From positions 3,038,001 through 3,102,000 of the forward strand of contig JABYQQ010000002.1 in NCBI GenBank assembly GCA_022605405.1: a DNA stretch of 64,000 bases, in the 5' to 3' direction. The stretch is from Earliella scabrosa (lineage: Eukaryota; Basidiomycota; Agaricomycetes; Polyporales; Polyporaceae). The position numbers were made by a program, and so were the translations under genes. Of this stretch, positions 22,311 through 33,904 are shown piece after piece. The notes under the pieces are model-generated. The model was not told the origin of the DNA. It saw only the letters and a program-made list of their open reading frames with translations, and made no database searches. How positions within the stretch are numbered: the first letter of the stretch is position 1; the number at the start of each line of letters is the position of its first letter.

Positions 22311-24604
22311 ATGTCTAGTAGCGAGTCCGGGCTTCTGCGCCCTCTTCGGGGCGAGCCAGACTACCTGAAGTACCCCGACCATCCCACCTTCCCATCTTTC
22401 CACTTCCGCACCGGGAAACCCCCCGTTCTACCTTCTGGCGCCGCTCCAAACCAGCCGGCCAACGAGTTCGGGTTTCCGATTCCTGGCACGCAGTCTCCGA
22501 CTCCCGCAGAGGCAACCGCGGCGCACTACTTTGTGGACGACTCGACGTGGAAGGCCATTGTCGATCATGGCGAGTTCGACGACATCGTGTGCGGAAGCGG
22601 GTTCTGCGCCCTTGCATATGTCACGGAGGCTTTGGAGCGCAACCCGCACCGCAAGATCCTTATCCTCGAGCGCGGAGGTAGGCGGTGTGGTCTTGAATAT
22701 TGTGTTCTGTCGCTAATGATCGACACCGTAGGCTTCTGGCTCCCGGAGCATTTCCAGGTAACGTGGTGCCGATGTGTGTCTGAGCGCCCTTATTGACTCT
22801 TAGCTTCGCAGAATCTCCCACTTCCGTACAAAATGGTGCTGGGCGGTCCTTCCGAGACGTTCCCCTGGCAGCTGTCCTCGAAAACTTACCGCTCGGAGGT
22901 CAAGTAAGTAGTAGTGTGTAGTGTATGCATCAGAGTTTCAAGCGGCGCTGAACGGGGTCTGCGTACGCAGATTCCTTCGCGGCTCCTGTCCGTTCTTTGG
23001 TGGTCGCTCCACTTTCTGGTGCGTTGGTATGCTAGTTTGTTGGCCTTGCGCATGGAGCTAATCGGAGCGACAGGTCAGCATGGTGCCCGCAACCGCCAGC
23101 GGAGCTCATGCGGGACTTCCCCCAGTCCATGCTGAAAACTGCAGACAGTCCTCTATTCTGGCAGAAGGCGAAGGAACTCCTCCACGTTACCCCCGCATCC
23201 CGTATCAACGATGAGGTCTTCGGCGAATTGCAGTCCGAAATTGACCGTCGACTCCGCGACGATCTCGACAAAATCCCCTCGGCCGACTACGTGGAGCCAG
23301 GCCCGCTCGCCGTCGGCAGAACGACCCCGACCTCCACGCTGTCCTTCATCAAGTTCTCCACTCCGGGCCCGCTCCTCGCTCTCCAGGAGAAGCAGCGTCA
23401 GCTCGCAAAGAGGGGCCTAGGAAGCCCCTTGATGATCGCGACAGACGTCGTCGTGCATAAGTTCCTCATCGACGCTGACAACAACAACACCGTCGATGTT
23501 CTCCGTACGTCCCGCGGCGACCTCTGCTTCCCCAGCGGCAAGACGAACATCATCCTCGCAACGGGCGCGATTCCTGCGACGACGATCCTCCTCAACTCGC
23601 TCGAGTCCATGCAGGAGCGGGCAGGGAATCGTCTCACAGGTCACTTCCTCACGCACATCGCTGCCCGCTTCCCGATCGGCGGGTGCTTCCCAAACTACAG
23701 CAGGTGTCCGGAGGGGAAGAAGTGTAACGGAGGGTGTATGAAGAAGCTCGAGATTGCGGCGACCTACCTCGCCGGCAGGGATCCTGACACCGGACTACAG
23801 TACCACGTGCAGATCACAGCGATCCATTCCCCGCATCCTAAGTGGGACGCTGTCGATGCTGGGCGCGAGTGCCCTGACTACGCCGCCGCCGCCACGTTTG
23901 CTCAGCTCGAGGGCTCTGAGGATCACATCGTCCTTGGTGAGTTCTCAAATTTGGCATCGAACTTTGCGCAACTCACGTTGAGTTCGTAGTGTGTGCGACG
24001 CTCGGAGAGCTGAATGAGCATAACAAGAACTCCTGGGTCAAGCAAAACCGTCAGAATCCCGACGTCACGACCAACATCAAGGTGCAAGTCACTCTGGACG
24101 AAAAGGACGAGAAGCTTTGGAGGGTCATGGACCAAGCGACGTACGTTCTCATTCATCCGTTCATGGTGTGACGTGCCGCTTCTGACACCTGCGCGCGTCC
24201 CCCTCCAGGTACGAAGCAATTGCTGTCATGGCAGGTGACAGGAGCGATGAGATCGAGTACTGGCACGACGACGAGAATAACAACGGCTGGCGCACCGAGA
24301 AACCCGATCGGTCCGAAATCCACGTCCCTGGAATCGTGCACGAGTGCTCGACGCTGTACATGGGGCCCGAGTCCGACCCGCATGCGGCCGTCGACGAGAA
24401 CTACACGCCGTATGGCTGCAAGAACGTCTACGTGACCGGCTCGGCTGTCTTCCCATCTGCCGGTGCGTTGTATTTCTCACTTCTCCACCTGGACTTCATA
24501 CTGATGTCGTGTGATGCATAGGGTCGTGGAACTCGACCTTGACCATGTGTGGGTACGCGCAGGATCTTGCCAGGAAGATTGTCACACCGCAGCCTAGCAA
24601 GTGA
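22311..24604 (+). CDS. GMC-family FAD oxidoreductase 1 (tandem copy)
   Basis: FAD-dependent oxidoreductase of the glucose-methanol-choline superfamily, in size like pyranose 2-oxidases. Eight exons: 22311-22677, 22732-22757 (a 26-nt microexon), 22812-22903, 22971-23018, 23074-23936, 23990-24140, 24209-24462 and 24522-24604, giving 627 residues. The Rossmann segment is DDIVCGSGFCALAYV with the acidic end of strand 2 in LILERGG. A cofactor-loop region reads GGRSTFWSAWCPQP; pyranose 2-oxidase has STHW there with a flavin-linked His, which is missing here. The C-terminal GMC signature is present, with likely catalytic His in VHECSTLYMG and Asn in AGSWNSTLTM, and the strand NVYVTGSAVFPSAG. No signal peptide. 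A carbohydrate or alcohol oxidase or dehydrogenase is likely; substrate unknown. Confidence 0.85.
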
Positions 24605-24904
24605 AGGTGCGAAGTGACATGCCGTCCCAAGAAATTGCACCGAGTCTGCGATGTGTACGTTAGTGTTAGTTCACCAGGATAGCCAATCACGTACCTTGCA
24701 CGCGACGAGTCGGCTTCAATGTTCAATATTTCATCGCCAGCCTTTCAAATATTGGATGGAAGTCGTTCAACTCGCCCCGTTCGAGTTCTCGATCATATAA
24801 CTATCCACTCCTGCGATAAAGCTCCGAGTCCGGGTGCTTCCGACTTGGTTAAGTACATGTGAAGAAAGTAAATCTGCGCCACAGCGACAGTGAGTTCAAC
24901 TTGC

Positions 24905-25199
24905 CAGCAAGACTTACGCTGCATATGAGGCTGTCCAGATCCTGTCCCAGCAAGACGTTGACTTTGCCCGCGCCCAGTGCCGCAGTCTGCGGGAGCCTGA
25001 CGGGCCTCTTGCTTGGTACTCGGACGCGCGGCTGGGCCTCTGGACGTCGCGGTCGAGCGCTATGTACCGATGCGCGCTTCGCGGCTACAGCCAGTCGGCG
25101 CAGGTTCGAGATGACGTCATCACGACGCGCTGGGCACTGTTGGCAAAGGCGCACTTGAACAAGTTGACATGCGCTGGGCCGGGCCCGGGGCTCAGCTAA
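24905..25199 (+). pseudogene. Possible exon fragment of an unrecognised gene
   Basis: After an in-frame stop, a frame runs from GTTCAACTTGCCAGC to TAA at 25199 and encodes about 95 residues with a protein-like composition (includes YEAVQILSQQDVDFARAQ and RDDVITTRWALLAKAHL). No start codon or partner exon is evident. It lies between the two GMC units and has no counterpart before unit 1. Could be a relic of an inserted gene, or chance. Confidence 0.35.
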
Positions 25200-25889
25200 C
25201 CTTCACACATTTCTTCTCCGGCTTCATGCACCTCACGCGCACGGACTACGAGCACGTCCAACCTGTCACGACAGGGCAAGGTGACAGTAGACTAGGCTGA
25301 CCTAGGTCTGAGGCAAGCATTCTCAACGGAAGCACAGATACGCCTCGATGTCCCTACTGACCGGTTTTTACTCCCATTTCCGAGTGTCCACCGGAACGCC
25401 GGAGTCAAGATGGCACGGGGTCAATATTGCTCCCATTGTCTCGGCTTTTGACGGCCAGGATGAGACGCACTTAGGTGGGTGTACGGCAGCGACTCGACAT
25501 GGTGTGGAGTCTTCCGACTAATGACCCACATTGTAGGCGGCGAAAACGCGACCCGTGATCGATCTTGGGACAATCTCTGCCTCCGCTCTCTACAGACTCT
25601 ACTAAACATCCCCCGATTCAGCGAGCCTGAGTATGCATGTGCCCGAGTCGGGCTAGCCAGGGTAGGGTATGCTTGAGTCTATCTCAAGGCTTGCCCCGCA
25701 GATGGCGACGGGACGGGTCTTTCCCCAGATCGACCAAGTTCCTGGAGTGGTGCCTCTCTTTCAAATATCTGTCTCGCATGCTTCATACTTCCGTCACCGC
25801 CGCCGGTGTCAAACGAGAAGCTAACGCCCAAGCGTTTACTGGCGGCTTGATGAACCACAAAGTCAGTCCACCGTCTCTGTATTTTCTTG

Positions 25890-25896
25890 TATTTAA
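25890..25896 (+). promoter_or_regulatory. TATA-like element of GMC gene 2
   Basis: TATTTAA, 103 nt upstream of the ATG at 25993; conserved with the first copy. Confidence 0.5.
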
Positions 25897-25992
25897 GCCT
25901 GGTCAACCTGATGGCATCCCCTACTCCTCGCCCCAGACACCATCGGACAGCTCCTCCACATTCCACACTTCATTCTTCACAGCACGTCGACA

Positions 25993-28281
25993 ATGTCTCA
26001 AGGCATGTCTCCACAGGCCGGGCTCTTGCGCCCTCGTCGGGGCGAGCCAGACTACCTCAAGTACCCCGACCATCCCACCTACCCATCTTTCCACTTCCGC
26101 ACCGGTAAACCTCCCGTGCTATCTCCCAACGCTGCTCCGAAACAACCGGCCAACGAGTTCGGGTTTCCCATTCCTGGAACGCAGTCGCCGACTCCCGAAG
26201 ACGCGACCGCGGCGCACTACTTTGTGGACGACTCGACGTGGAAGGCCATTGTCGATCATGGCGAGTTCGACGACATTGTGTGCGGAAGCGGGTTCTGCGC
26301 CCTTGCATATGTCACAGAGGCTTTGGAGCGCAACCCGCACCGCAAGATCCTTGTACTCGAGCGCGGTGGTAGGCGGCGTCCGTGGTGTATTGCATATTGT
26401 GCTCGGTCGCTCATGATTGACACCGTAGGCTTCTGGCTCCCGGAGCATTTCCAGGTAACGTGGTGCCGGTGTGCGTCGGAGCGCCCTTATTTACTCTGAG
26501 GTTTGCAGAATCTGCCCCTTCCGTACAAAATGGTGCTGGGCGGTCCTTCTGAGACGTTCCCTTGGCAGCTGTCCTCGAAGACTTACCGCTCTGAGGTCAA
26601 GTGAGTAGCGGATTCGGTCGGGGTTCAAGTGGTGCTTAACGCGGTCCTCCTATTCAGATTCCTTCATGGCTCCTGTCCCTTCTTCGGTGGTCGCTCCACT
26701 TTCTGGTACGTTAAAATCCTCCTTTAGTGGCCTTGACCGTGGAGCTAACCCGTGCGACAGGTCAGCATGGTGCCCGCAGCCATCGCCGGAGCTCATGCGG
26801 GACTTTCCTCAGTCTATGCTCGATACTGCCGCCAGTCCTATGTTCTGGCAGAAGGCGAAGGATCTCCTGCACGTTACACCCGCAGACCAGATCAACGATG
26901 AGGTCTTCGGCGACTTGCAGTCCGAAATTGACCGCAGACTGCGTGATCATCTCGACGAGATCCCCTCCGCGGACTACGTGGAGCCAGGCCCCCTTGCCGT
27001 CGGCAAGACGACCCCCACCTCTACACTATCCTTCATCAAATTCTCCACTCCGGGCCCACTCCTCGCTCTCCAGGAGAAGCAGCGTCAGCTCGCAAAGCAT
27101 GGCGCGGGAAGCCCCTTGATGATCGCCACAGACGTGGTCGTGCAGAACTTCCTCACCGACTCCGACAATGACAACACCGTCAACGTTCTCCGCACGTCCC
27201 GCGGCGACCTCTGCTTCCCCGACGGCAAGACGAACGTCATCCTCGCAACGGGCGCGATCCCCGCGACGACGATCCTCCTCAACTCACTCGAGTCCATGAA
27301 GGAGCGGGCAGGGAACCGGCTCACGGGCCACTTCCTCACACATATCGCTGCCCGGTTCCCGATCGACAGCACGCGCTTCCCGAAGTACCGGAGGTGCACA
27401 AAGGGAACGCAGTGCCGTGGAGAATGTGAGATGAAGCTCGAGATCGCAGCGACGTACCTCGCAGGCAGGGATCCTGAGAGCGGATTGCAGTACCATGTGC
27501 AGGTCACGGCGATCCACTCGCCTCATCCTGAGTGGGACGCTGTCGATGCTGGGCGCGAGTGCCCTGACTACGCTGCCGCCGCCACGTTGGCTCAGCTCGA
27601 GGGCTCTGAGGAGCACATCGTCCTTGGTGAGTCCGCAACTTCGGCATCGAGATTCGTACAACTCACGTTGCGTTTGTAGTATGTGCGACGCTCGGGGAGT
27701 TGAATGAGCACAACAAGGACTCCTGGGTCAAGCCAAATCGTCAGGATCCCGACGTCACGACCAACATCAAGCTGCAAGTTTCCTTGGACGAAAAGGACGG
27801 GAACCTCTGGAGCGTCATGGACCAGGCAACGTACGTTCAATTTGGTCCACTCATGATGTTGCTTCTGACAGCTGTGCGCGTGCCTCTCCAGCTACGAAGC
27901 AATCTCTGTCATGGCGGGTGGAAAGAGCGACCAGCTCGAGTACTGGCACGACGACGAGGACAACAGCGGCTGGCGCACCGAGAAACCTGGCAGGTTCGAA
28001 ATCCACGTCCCTGGAATCGTGCATGAGTGCTCGACGCTGTACATGGGGCCCGAGTCCGACCCGCATGCGGCTGTTGACGAGAACTACACCCCATATGGCT
28101 GCAAGAACGTCTACGTAACCGGTTCAGCTGTGTTCCCGTCTGCTGGTACGTTGGACACCATACGCACCTGGGTGACCTTTACACTGACATGGAACGATGC
28201 ATAGGGTCATGGAACTCGACGTTGACCATGTGCGGGTACGCGCAGGATCTTGCCAGGAAGATTGTACCGTCGACCGAGTGA
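25993..28281 (+). CDS. GMC-family FAD oxidoreductase 2 (tandem copy)
   Basis: Close paralogue of the gene at 22311 with identical exon structure: 25993-26368, 26429-26454, 26509-26600, 26658-26705, 26761-27626, 27680-27830, 27892-28145 and 28205-28281, giving 629 residues. The 26-nt microexon and all phases are kept. It has the same Rossmann segment (DDIVCGSGFCALAYV), GGRSTFWSAWCPQP without a flavinylation His, and catalytic pair HECSTLYMG / GSWNSTLTM. Differences cluster in the N-terminal 15 residues, in the Cys-rich insert around residues 370-390 (CTKGTQCRGECEMK against CPEGKKCNGGCMKK), and at the C-terminus. Nothing suggests loss of function in either copy. Divergence in the insert may reflect substrate tuning, which is inference. 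Confidence 0.85.
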
Positions 28282-28599
28282 TGATGAGAATTGAAACCGC
28301 CTGCGTCCTACTGCGTCCGATGTGTACGTTAGTTCGTCTTATCAGAAAACCCAATCACATACCTTGCAACTCGGCTTTCACTGTTCACTAGCTATTCGAT
28401 CGTGCCTTCCAAGACTTCGAGGAACTTGACATGGAAGTCGTTGAACTCCGAGTTGCCCCGCTCGAGTTGCCGATTGTACGAACGGTCCACCTAATAGACG
28501 TGTAGATGCTACGAAGGGTAGAAATTGTCGGTGAGCAATGAGCATTCATACGTGCCACTTGTGAAGCAGCCCCAAGTTCGAGATCGCTCGGAGTCGTCA

Positions 28600-30940
28600 A
28601 GGAGCGCCACGAAGTTGGGCCGAATGCCGACCCACGTGGAGGCGACGCGGGCTTGGCGCCTGCGCTCTCTTCTTCAAAGAAGCGCGACTCTTAGTGTGCT
28701 ACTGCCCTCCGTTACTCTTTCTAGTGACTCTGGTCTTTCTGGCGCGAACACCAGTCTCTATCATACGTTCGTCGTTACGACTCTTCAGCATCTTCGAGGG
28801 CTGCATCCGAGTCAAAAGATGTACACGTCATACGCAATGTGCTACGCCGGAGCTCTTGAGACCTAGGACAGCTCCTCGCGCAATATTCATTCTAGATACT
28901 ATGGTGAGTACTTTGTTGCTATGTGCTGTGTGGTTCTCTTCTGCTGTTCCGAGGTGTTGACGATCATATCCACGCAGGTGTTGACCCGTGGCACCTTCCT
29001 TGGTTTGGTACATCTCCTCCGCGCACCTTCCCCGTGCACATTCCCGTCCTCCTCGCCAATCTGTTATGATGTGGTCGTTGGAACGCTTGTCGAGGCGATC
29101 TCGTGGAGTGTTGCAGCACCGAACTCAAGTGTATCTGGATTATGAGTTGGAAGGAATCGAGGGCAATCCGGCGACTGGACGACAGGGTCTATGGCTACGC
29201 TTGCGCCTCTCTGACATACCGTGCACTGTATTACGCCATATACCCTCCCTTCACGCTCTCCCACATTTTGCACTATCTTCGAGTCGTCTGGCACCCTCCC
29301 TTTGACGCGTCGATCTGCGACTCTCACTGTCACGGTCAACCTGGCCCAGTCCCGTTGAGTCCCCCGGAGCCGCAGCGCAGTCGCATACAAGGATATAGTC
29401 ACGTCTCAAGGTTTTCTTGTCGCACGCGCGCTGTGGATGCTCGACTGTCTTCCTCCGGGCCAACGGGCGTTTCACCCACACTACCCTGCACTTCCCGGTT
29501 CTATGGAGGGCCCCCTAGCCTCAAATCTACCTCCCTGCCTCGAGGTGACCCCACTTCGCCTCTGGTGGGATGTTCCACTGGCCCTGATTCCGGTGGAGGA
29601 ATATCGCTAAAGAATACCACGACGACATCAGCGGCTCTAGACGTGCTCAACCCTGCATATTCAAACCTGTGTGCCACGTCCCTCGGAGACCGTCGACGAA
29701 TGCACGAACGGCCTGAGGGGCTCTTCAACTTCTGCATATCCGAATCTGTGGGAGAGGGATATAGGTGCGTTTCGCAGTATTCCTGGAGTCATAGGAGCTG
29801 GTCATTGAGTCTCTTTGCAGGATTATTTGTGTACATATCTTGCTGTATGCTATGCATCGGTTCATGATCGGTGGCAAGTTATCAGTTTCTTGATACAATG
29901 CGATTATCATATGAACCTGAGCTGTTCGGCCCCCGTCCGCCTCTCCGGTCATCCTTCTCGTCGGGCGGCAGCAGCTCGAGCGTAGCATACTCGATGCAAC
30001 GAATGCGGGTATACCGTGGATGGGCGATCCGCGGACGGAGTTCGTCTTCAAGTTCAAGATATCTCGAGGGTCACGGACCATCGTGCTTCAGGTGCAGGTC
30101 CTGTGACAGCGAAGACCAGTTGGACGAAGGGCCGATCTGGGTGAACCTCGTCGGAGCGCGCGGCAAGCACGAGTGTCCAGACGACCACATCGCGACCTGG
30201 GCGAATTTGGAGAAGCCCCTCACCAGATCTCTGTCATCGGCAGTAAGCCCGCCTTATACGCGCGGATATTCGCGCTGCGCTTCAGGTCTTAGTCCGCCAG
30301 CCCCGCTGATACGCTTGTCGTGGAGGTGTCCGCGCAGTGGCGTGATTGGATAATTCGTCAGGACATTGTGAGTACTTCTACTGCGGTCTCGCTCATTCGT
30401 ATTTTGTGCTGAGTGTGACCAATCTAGGGCGAGCTGTCGTTTGGCTCCGAAGTGTCGACTTCCGACTGCTTCGGGTCGTCGATGGGTACGCTACCCTCCA
30501 CCGTACTATAGCGTCTCGTAACCACTGACACGAAAACTACAGTCTTTCGTCCACTCTCGTTTACCCACTCGTAGCCGTTCCGTTGACTTGCAGTGTTCTT
30601 GCGGACCCTGTGATCGTTTGGCTTTATGAAGTGTCTTGTCAGAATAGATGGGGCGGGCGTCCGCGACCGTGCTCAATCGTCACTCGTGGCTTTTCGCCTC
30701 CATCTCCCATTGAGAACCGGTGCGTAGATGACCATCCCAGAAAACAACATATCATGATCAACCCGTCGAAAACATTTCACAGCTTCCTCATGTACGTACG
30801 GCCACGTCGATCGTTGACCTAATTATCACATTCATGTCTCCTGGACAGCTTCCATCATTCACTCGTTGAGAGTCGAGAGTGACGGATTTTAGACTGTGGA
30901 CCAGCACCTCCGATGCTCCAATGGAATTCCACACCAGCGG
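28600..30940 (+). repeat. Dispersed segmental duplication, copy 2
   Basis: Shorter partner of 15910-19440, same orientation. It starts near GTTGGGCCGAATGCCGACCC and ends beyond the TCATGTACGTACGG anchor. It lacks about 1.2 kb of HET N-terminal sequence found in copy 1. A 254-codon open frame (29103-29867) inside it is not preserved in copy 1, so I do not treat it as a gene. Confidence 0.72.
29925..30360 (+). pseudogene. HET-gene C-terminal fragment
   Basis: Corresponds to the C-terminal half of the HET pseudogene at 18.6-18.85 kb. It retains EGPIWVNLVGARGKHEC followed by PDDHIATWANLEKP, the family motif CPxDHIxxW in better condition than in copy 1. No HET domain upstream and no intact frame. 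Confidence 0.7.
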
Positions 30941-31598
30941 GCGGTCAACGCAGCGCAGCCGCGAAGAGTTTCTTCAGCCTTTCGAGGTGATCAGTTCGTC
31001 GCATAGTGCGGAGAGTTCCCAGCCCCCTGTGAGCGGGGACGGAACCCTGGTCCAGAGATCCCGGACGCTCTCTTGATCTGGGAGGGCTAGACAGAGTCTC
31101 ACTGCCACCTGGCAGCTCCCGTTGTAAAGCAATGCTTCAGCGGCTCTGGCTCTGTTCGCAGGGCAGAAGGTATGCGGGGATCCTGCCAGTTCACGGATAT
31201 CGGAGTGACTCATGTCATTTGTTTCTCACTGACTGTCCGAGCCAGCAACACTCTCCCAACGCAACACCAGTACAATTGCATCCGAACAGGTGCTTCTGAC
31301 AATAGCTGACAATGCGTGGGTTCGGCGATCTCGGTTTGATCTCCGTCCTGCGAGGCTGTTATATTCCCGCCGGCGGCGTATCGATGGGCGCGACGCCTCT
31401 TTCCTCTCCTTCAGTGAGTGGCAATCTTTTCCCTCTACATGAACTTACGCTGAAATCACACGCTCGCAGCTTAGTCGCGCCTTACTTGTATCGAGGTCGA
31501 GGGTCTCGCGAGCAGGAATAATCCGCTGATCAGGTTGGTACGATTGTGCGCTCTCGTCGATAGCCATGCTTAGCGACCTATCCAGACATTGGGGCATC
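30941..31598. other. 5' flank of HET gene, no gene seen
   Basis: Holds short opposing frames only. Probably the promoter of the HET gene starting at 31599; no clear TATA box identified. Confidence 0.4.
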
Positions 31599-33634
31599 AT
31601 GAGACTGATCAATACCCGCACACTGGAGCTGACTATGTTCACCTCCCCCGAGTCCGTCAAGGGCGGTTACGCGATTTTGTCGCACTGCTGGAACGAACAG
31701 GAGCAGACGTTGCAGGACATCCAGAAGATCTACAAGCGCGCAGCTAAATCCGGCCAGGACCCGCACCCACTCATCTGCGACAAGATCAGGCGGTTCTGCG
31801 CTCTCGCTCAGGAGCATGGCTTCGAGTGGGCGTGGATCGACACCTGCTGCATCGACAAGACGAGTAGCGCGGAGCTGTCCGAGGCCATCAACTCCATGTA
31901 CCAATACTACTCCCTTGCTTCCGTCTGCTACGCATACCTTGAGGATGTTCCGACCGAGGATGCCCTTGTCCTGAATGACGGACGGCCCGGGTCTCGCTTC
32001 AAATTCAGCAAGTGGCACACCAGAGGGTGGACGCTGCAGGAGCTGGTCGCTCCTCGCGTTGTTCTCTTTGTCTCCTCTTCCTGGGATGTCTTGGGCACCA
32101 AGGCCGATCTCTCGGCTCAGCTCCAGCAGTGCACCAAGATTCCTGAAGCAGTCCTCCACATGAAACAAACGCCTGCCAGCCTCAGCGTCGCCCAAAGAAT
32201 GTCGTGGGCGTCGCAAAGAAAGACCACACGCACGGAGGACGAGGCGTACTGCCTGATGGGTCTTTTCGACATCACCATGCCCACTCTATACGGAGAGGGA
32301 ACGAAGGCTTTCCAGAGACTGCAGGAGATCATCATGCAGACCTTGCCCGACACGACAATCTTTGCGTGGGATCCGCTTGCTTTTGTTCAACCTGGAGACT
32401 TGGAGTCATGGGACCACCCAGCGGATGAATCTAAACAAGATGCGAACCGCCGATGGAGGGAAACATGGCGGGGTATCTTCGCCGTAACTCCCAAAGAGTT
32501 TCAATGGGCCGGTGGCATTGAATACACCCCTAGTGTCCCAAGTTTGTGTGGCCCTCTCGTCACCGTAAGTGACTGCTTGCGCTACGCCCGAATCAGCATC
32601 GAACTTATTGCATGACGTTAACATAGACCGAGGCAACTAATGAGGGAAAGAGAGATGTCCTCCTCGGTATATCGTTTACCCTCACACCCCATGGAGTCCT
32701 GGCCCACATTCCCGCATTCAAACCGTCCTCGGGAAGCATAGTAGCTGACCTATCATGGTTTAAGCGTGGGGAGCGTGTATACTGGCATCTTTGTGAAGAT
32801 CCAACCATAGACAGGCCACCACACCTCCCTCAAGTGTGCAGCGTTCGAGGCCGTTGTGGCGCGAATGATGGTTTTGGAAAACTTGAAAACGAAGAGTGGA
32901 GATGGCGAGATGTTCTCATTGCCCGCTCTCCTCATCCGAAGCCCCATCCGTCCCCTCTCATCTCAGTAAACCTCCACTGGTCTACGCCTGTCCGCATCTC
33001 CGATGATGTTCTTAATCGCTGCGTGTGGGCCTCCGATGTGGCATACCCATGGACAGGAGAACCCCCATTGCGGATTGTCTTCACGGGATACTATCCGCAC
33101 TTCATATCCATTCATATTGGACGGTGCACCAAATGTGCGGACAGGCCCTTGTGGGCCAAGGCTGTTAACATAAAGGCATACGAACGTCCTGAACCTATTC
33201 ACACCTGCCCTGAAGATCATATCTTGACATGGCCTGACTTGCGGCAGTTTCATCTCGTGCAACTGGAGACAACGGCTACGGTCTTGTTGTGGTTCCGTCG
33301 TACCACGTGGAACGCAGGATCAACGCTTGTTCTGCAGACTGTGGATGTGATGGAGCATGACGAACTGGACTACGCTTTGCACCCATGGAGGCTCCATCAG
33401 GACAGCACCTTTGATGATGATTCGGACGATGAAGAGGACGTTCACGAAGACAAAGAAGACGTCGAAGAGAGAAAAGAAGACGCAGAGGAAGCGGGTACCG
33501 ATGGCAGGAACCAGCACAAAATCGAACTCTTAAAGGCGATTGAAGAAGCGGTCTGGAGAGTCAGAGGAAAGGAAATTATCCGAAGGGAGCTCAATACGGC
33601 CCTGGGTGAGTCCTGCTGTTTATACCCCTCGTAG
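31599..33634 (+). CDS. HET-domain protein 1, full length
   Basis: Vegetative-incompatibility type HET protein of 657 residues. Exons 31599-32564 and 32627-33634, both whole codons. I chose the Met of MRLINTRTLELTMFTSPESV over the upstream in-frame ATG at 31566 because all local paralogues start there. HET core, residues about 20-230: GYAILSHCWNEQE, WIDTCCIDKTSSAELSEAIN, VCYAYLEDVP, RGWTLQELVAP, YCLMGLFDITMPTLYGEG. The C-terminal module has FTLTPHGVLAHIP, SIHIGRCTKC and CPEDHILTW. It ends in an acidic, charged stretch (about 595-645, rich in Asp/Glu/Lys), probably helical. A donor-like GTGAGT near 33603 suggests a possible further intron, so the last residues are uncertain. Soluble, intracellular. 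Confidence 0.85.
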
Positions 33635-33904
33635 TCCCCTCCTGATTCGTTTCAAGCGTTGCATTGCTGCAAGGTGGGGATACCATATAGACCATATCTG
33701 CGCTGAATCGCACGACTGCCATATGCCCAGATACCCAATTGTACTTCAGAGCCTTGTATGCGAACCCATTTCCCGACACTCGCGTGTAATTACCCGTGGG
33801 CTCATACATACACGATTCAAACCCTGTCACTCGCTACAGGCTACCGTCCGCCAGCGAAAGGCCCATGACTTTTATCGAAGTCTAGCATGATGCGCAGTAG
33901 GTCC
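33635..33904. other. Convergent flank, no gene seen
   Basis: Between two convergent HET genes. I searched the minus strand here for the missing C-terminal half of the 33905-34947 gene and found no recognisable remnant. Confidence 0.4.

Larger units (their letters stand above)
21515..24790 (+). repeat. Tandem duplication, unit 1 (GMC gene plus promoter)
   Basis: About 0.8 kb of upstream sequence, the entire GMC gene and some 3' flank are repeated in unit 2. Upstream anchors shared in order are GGAACGCCGGAGTC, GGCACGGGGTCAATA, GCACTTAGGTGGGTG and GTCTTCCGACTAATGAC. Flank ends are approximate. Confidence 0.8.
25215..28470 (+). repeat. Tandem duplication, unit 2 (GMC gene plus promoter)
   Basis: Second copy of the 21.5-24.8 kb unit in the same orientation, offset by about 3.7 kb. 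The 3' flanks still match (for example TGGAAGTCGTT at about 24760 and 28430). Approximate ends. Confidence 0.8.

Noticed and set aside
22311..28281. Calling the GMC genes pyranose 2-oxidase outright
   Set aside because: Size and fold marks fit, but the STHW flavinylation site and other pyranose-oxidase segments are absent, so only the superfamily is claimed.
29103..29867. 254-codon open frame on the plus strand
   Set aside because: It lies in the segmental duplication and is broken in the homologous part of copy 1 (16.3-17.1 kb); composition is not protein-like. Treated as chance.
31566..31598. Upstream in-frame ATG for HET 1
   Set aside because: Would add 11 residues not found in paralogues, all of which start at the aligned Met.
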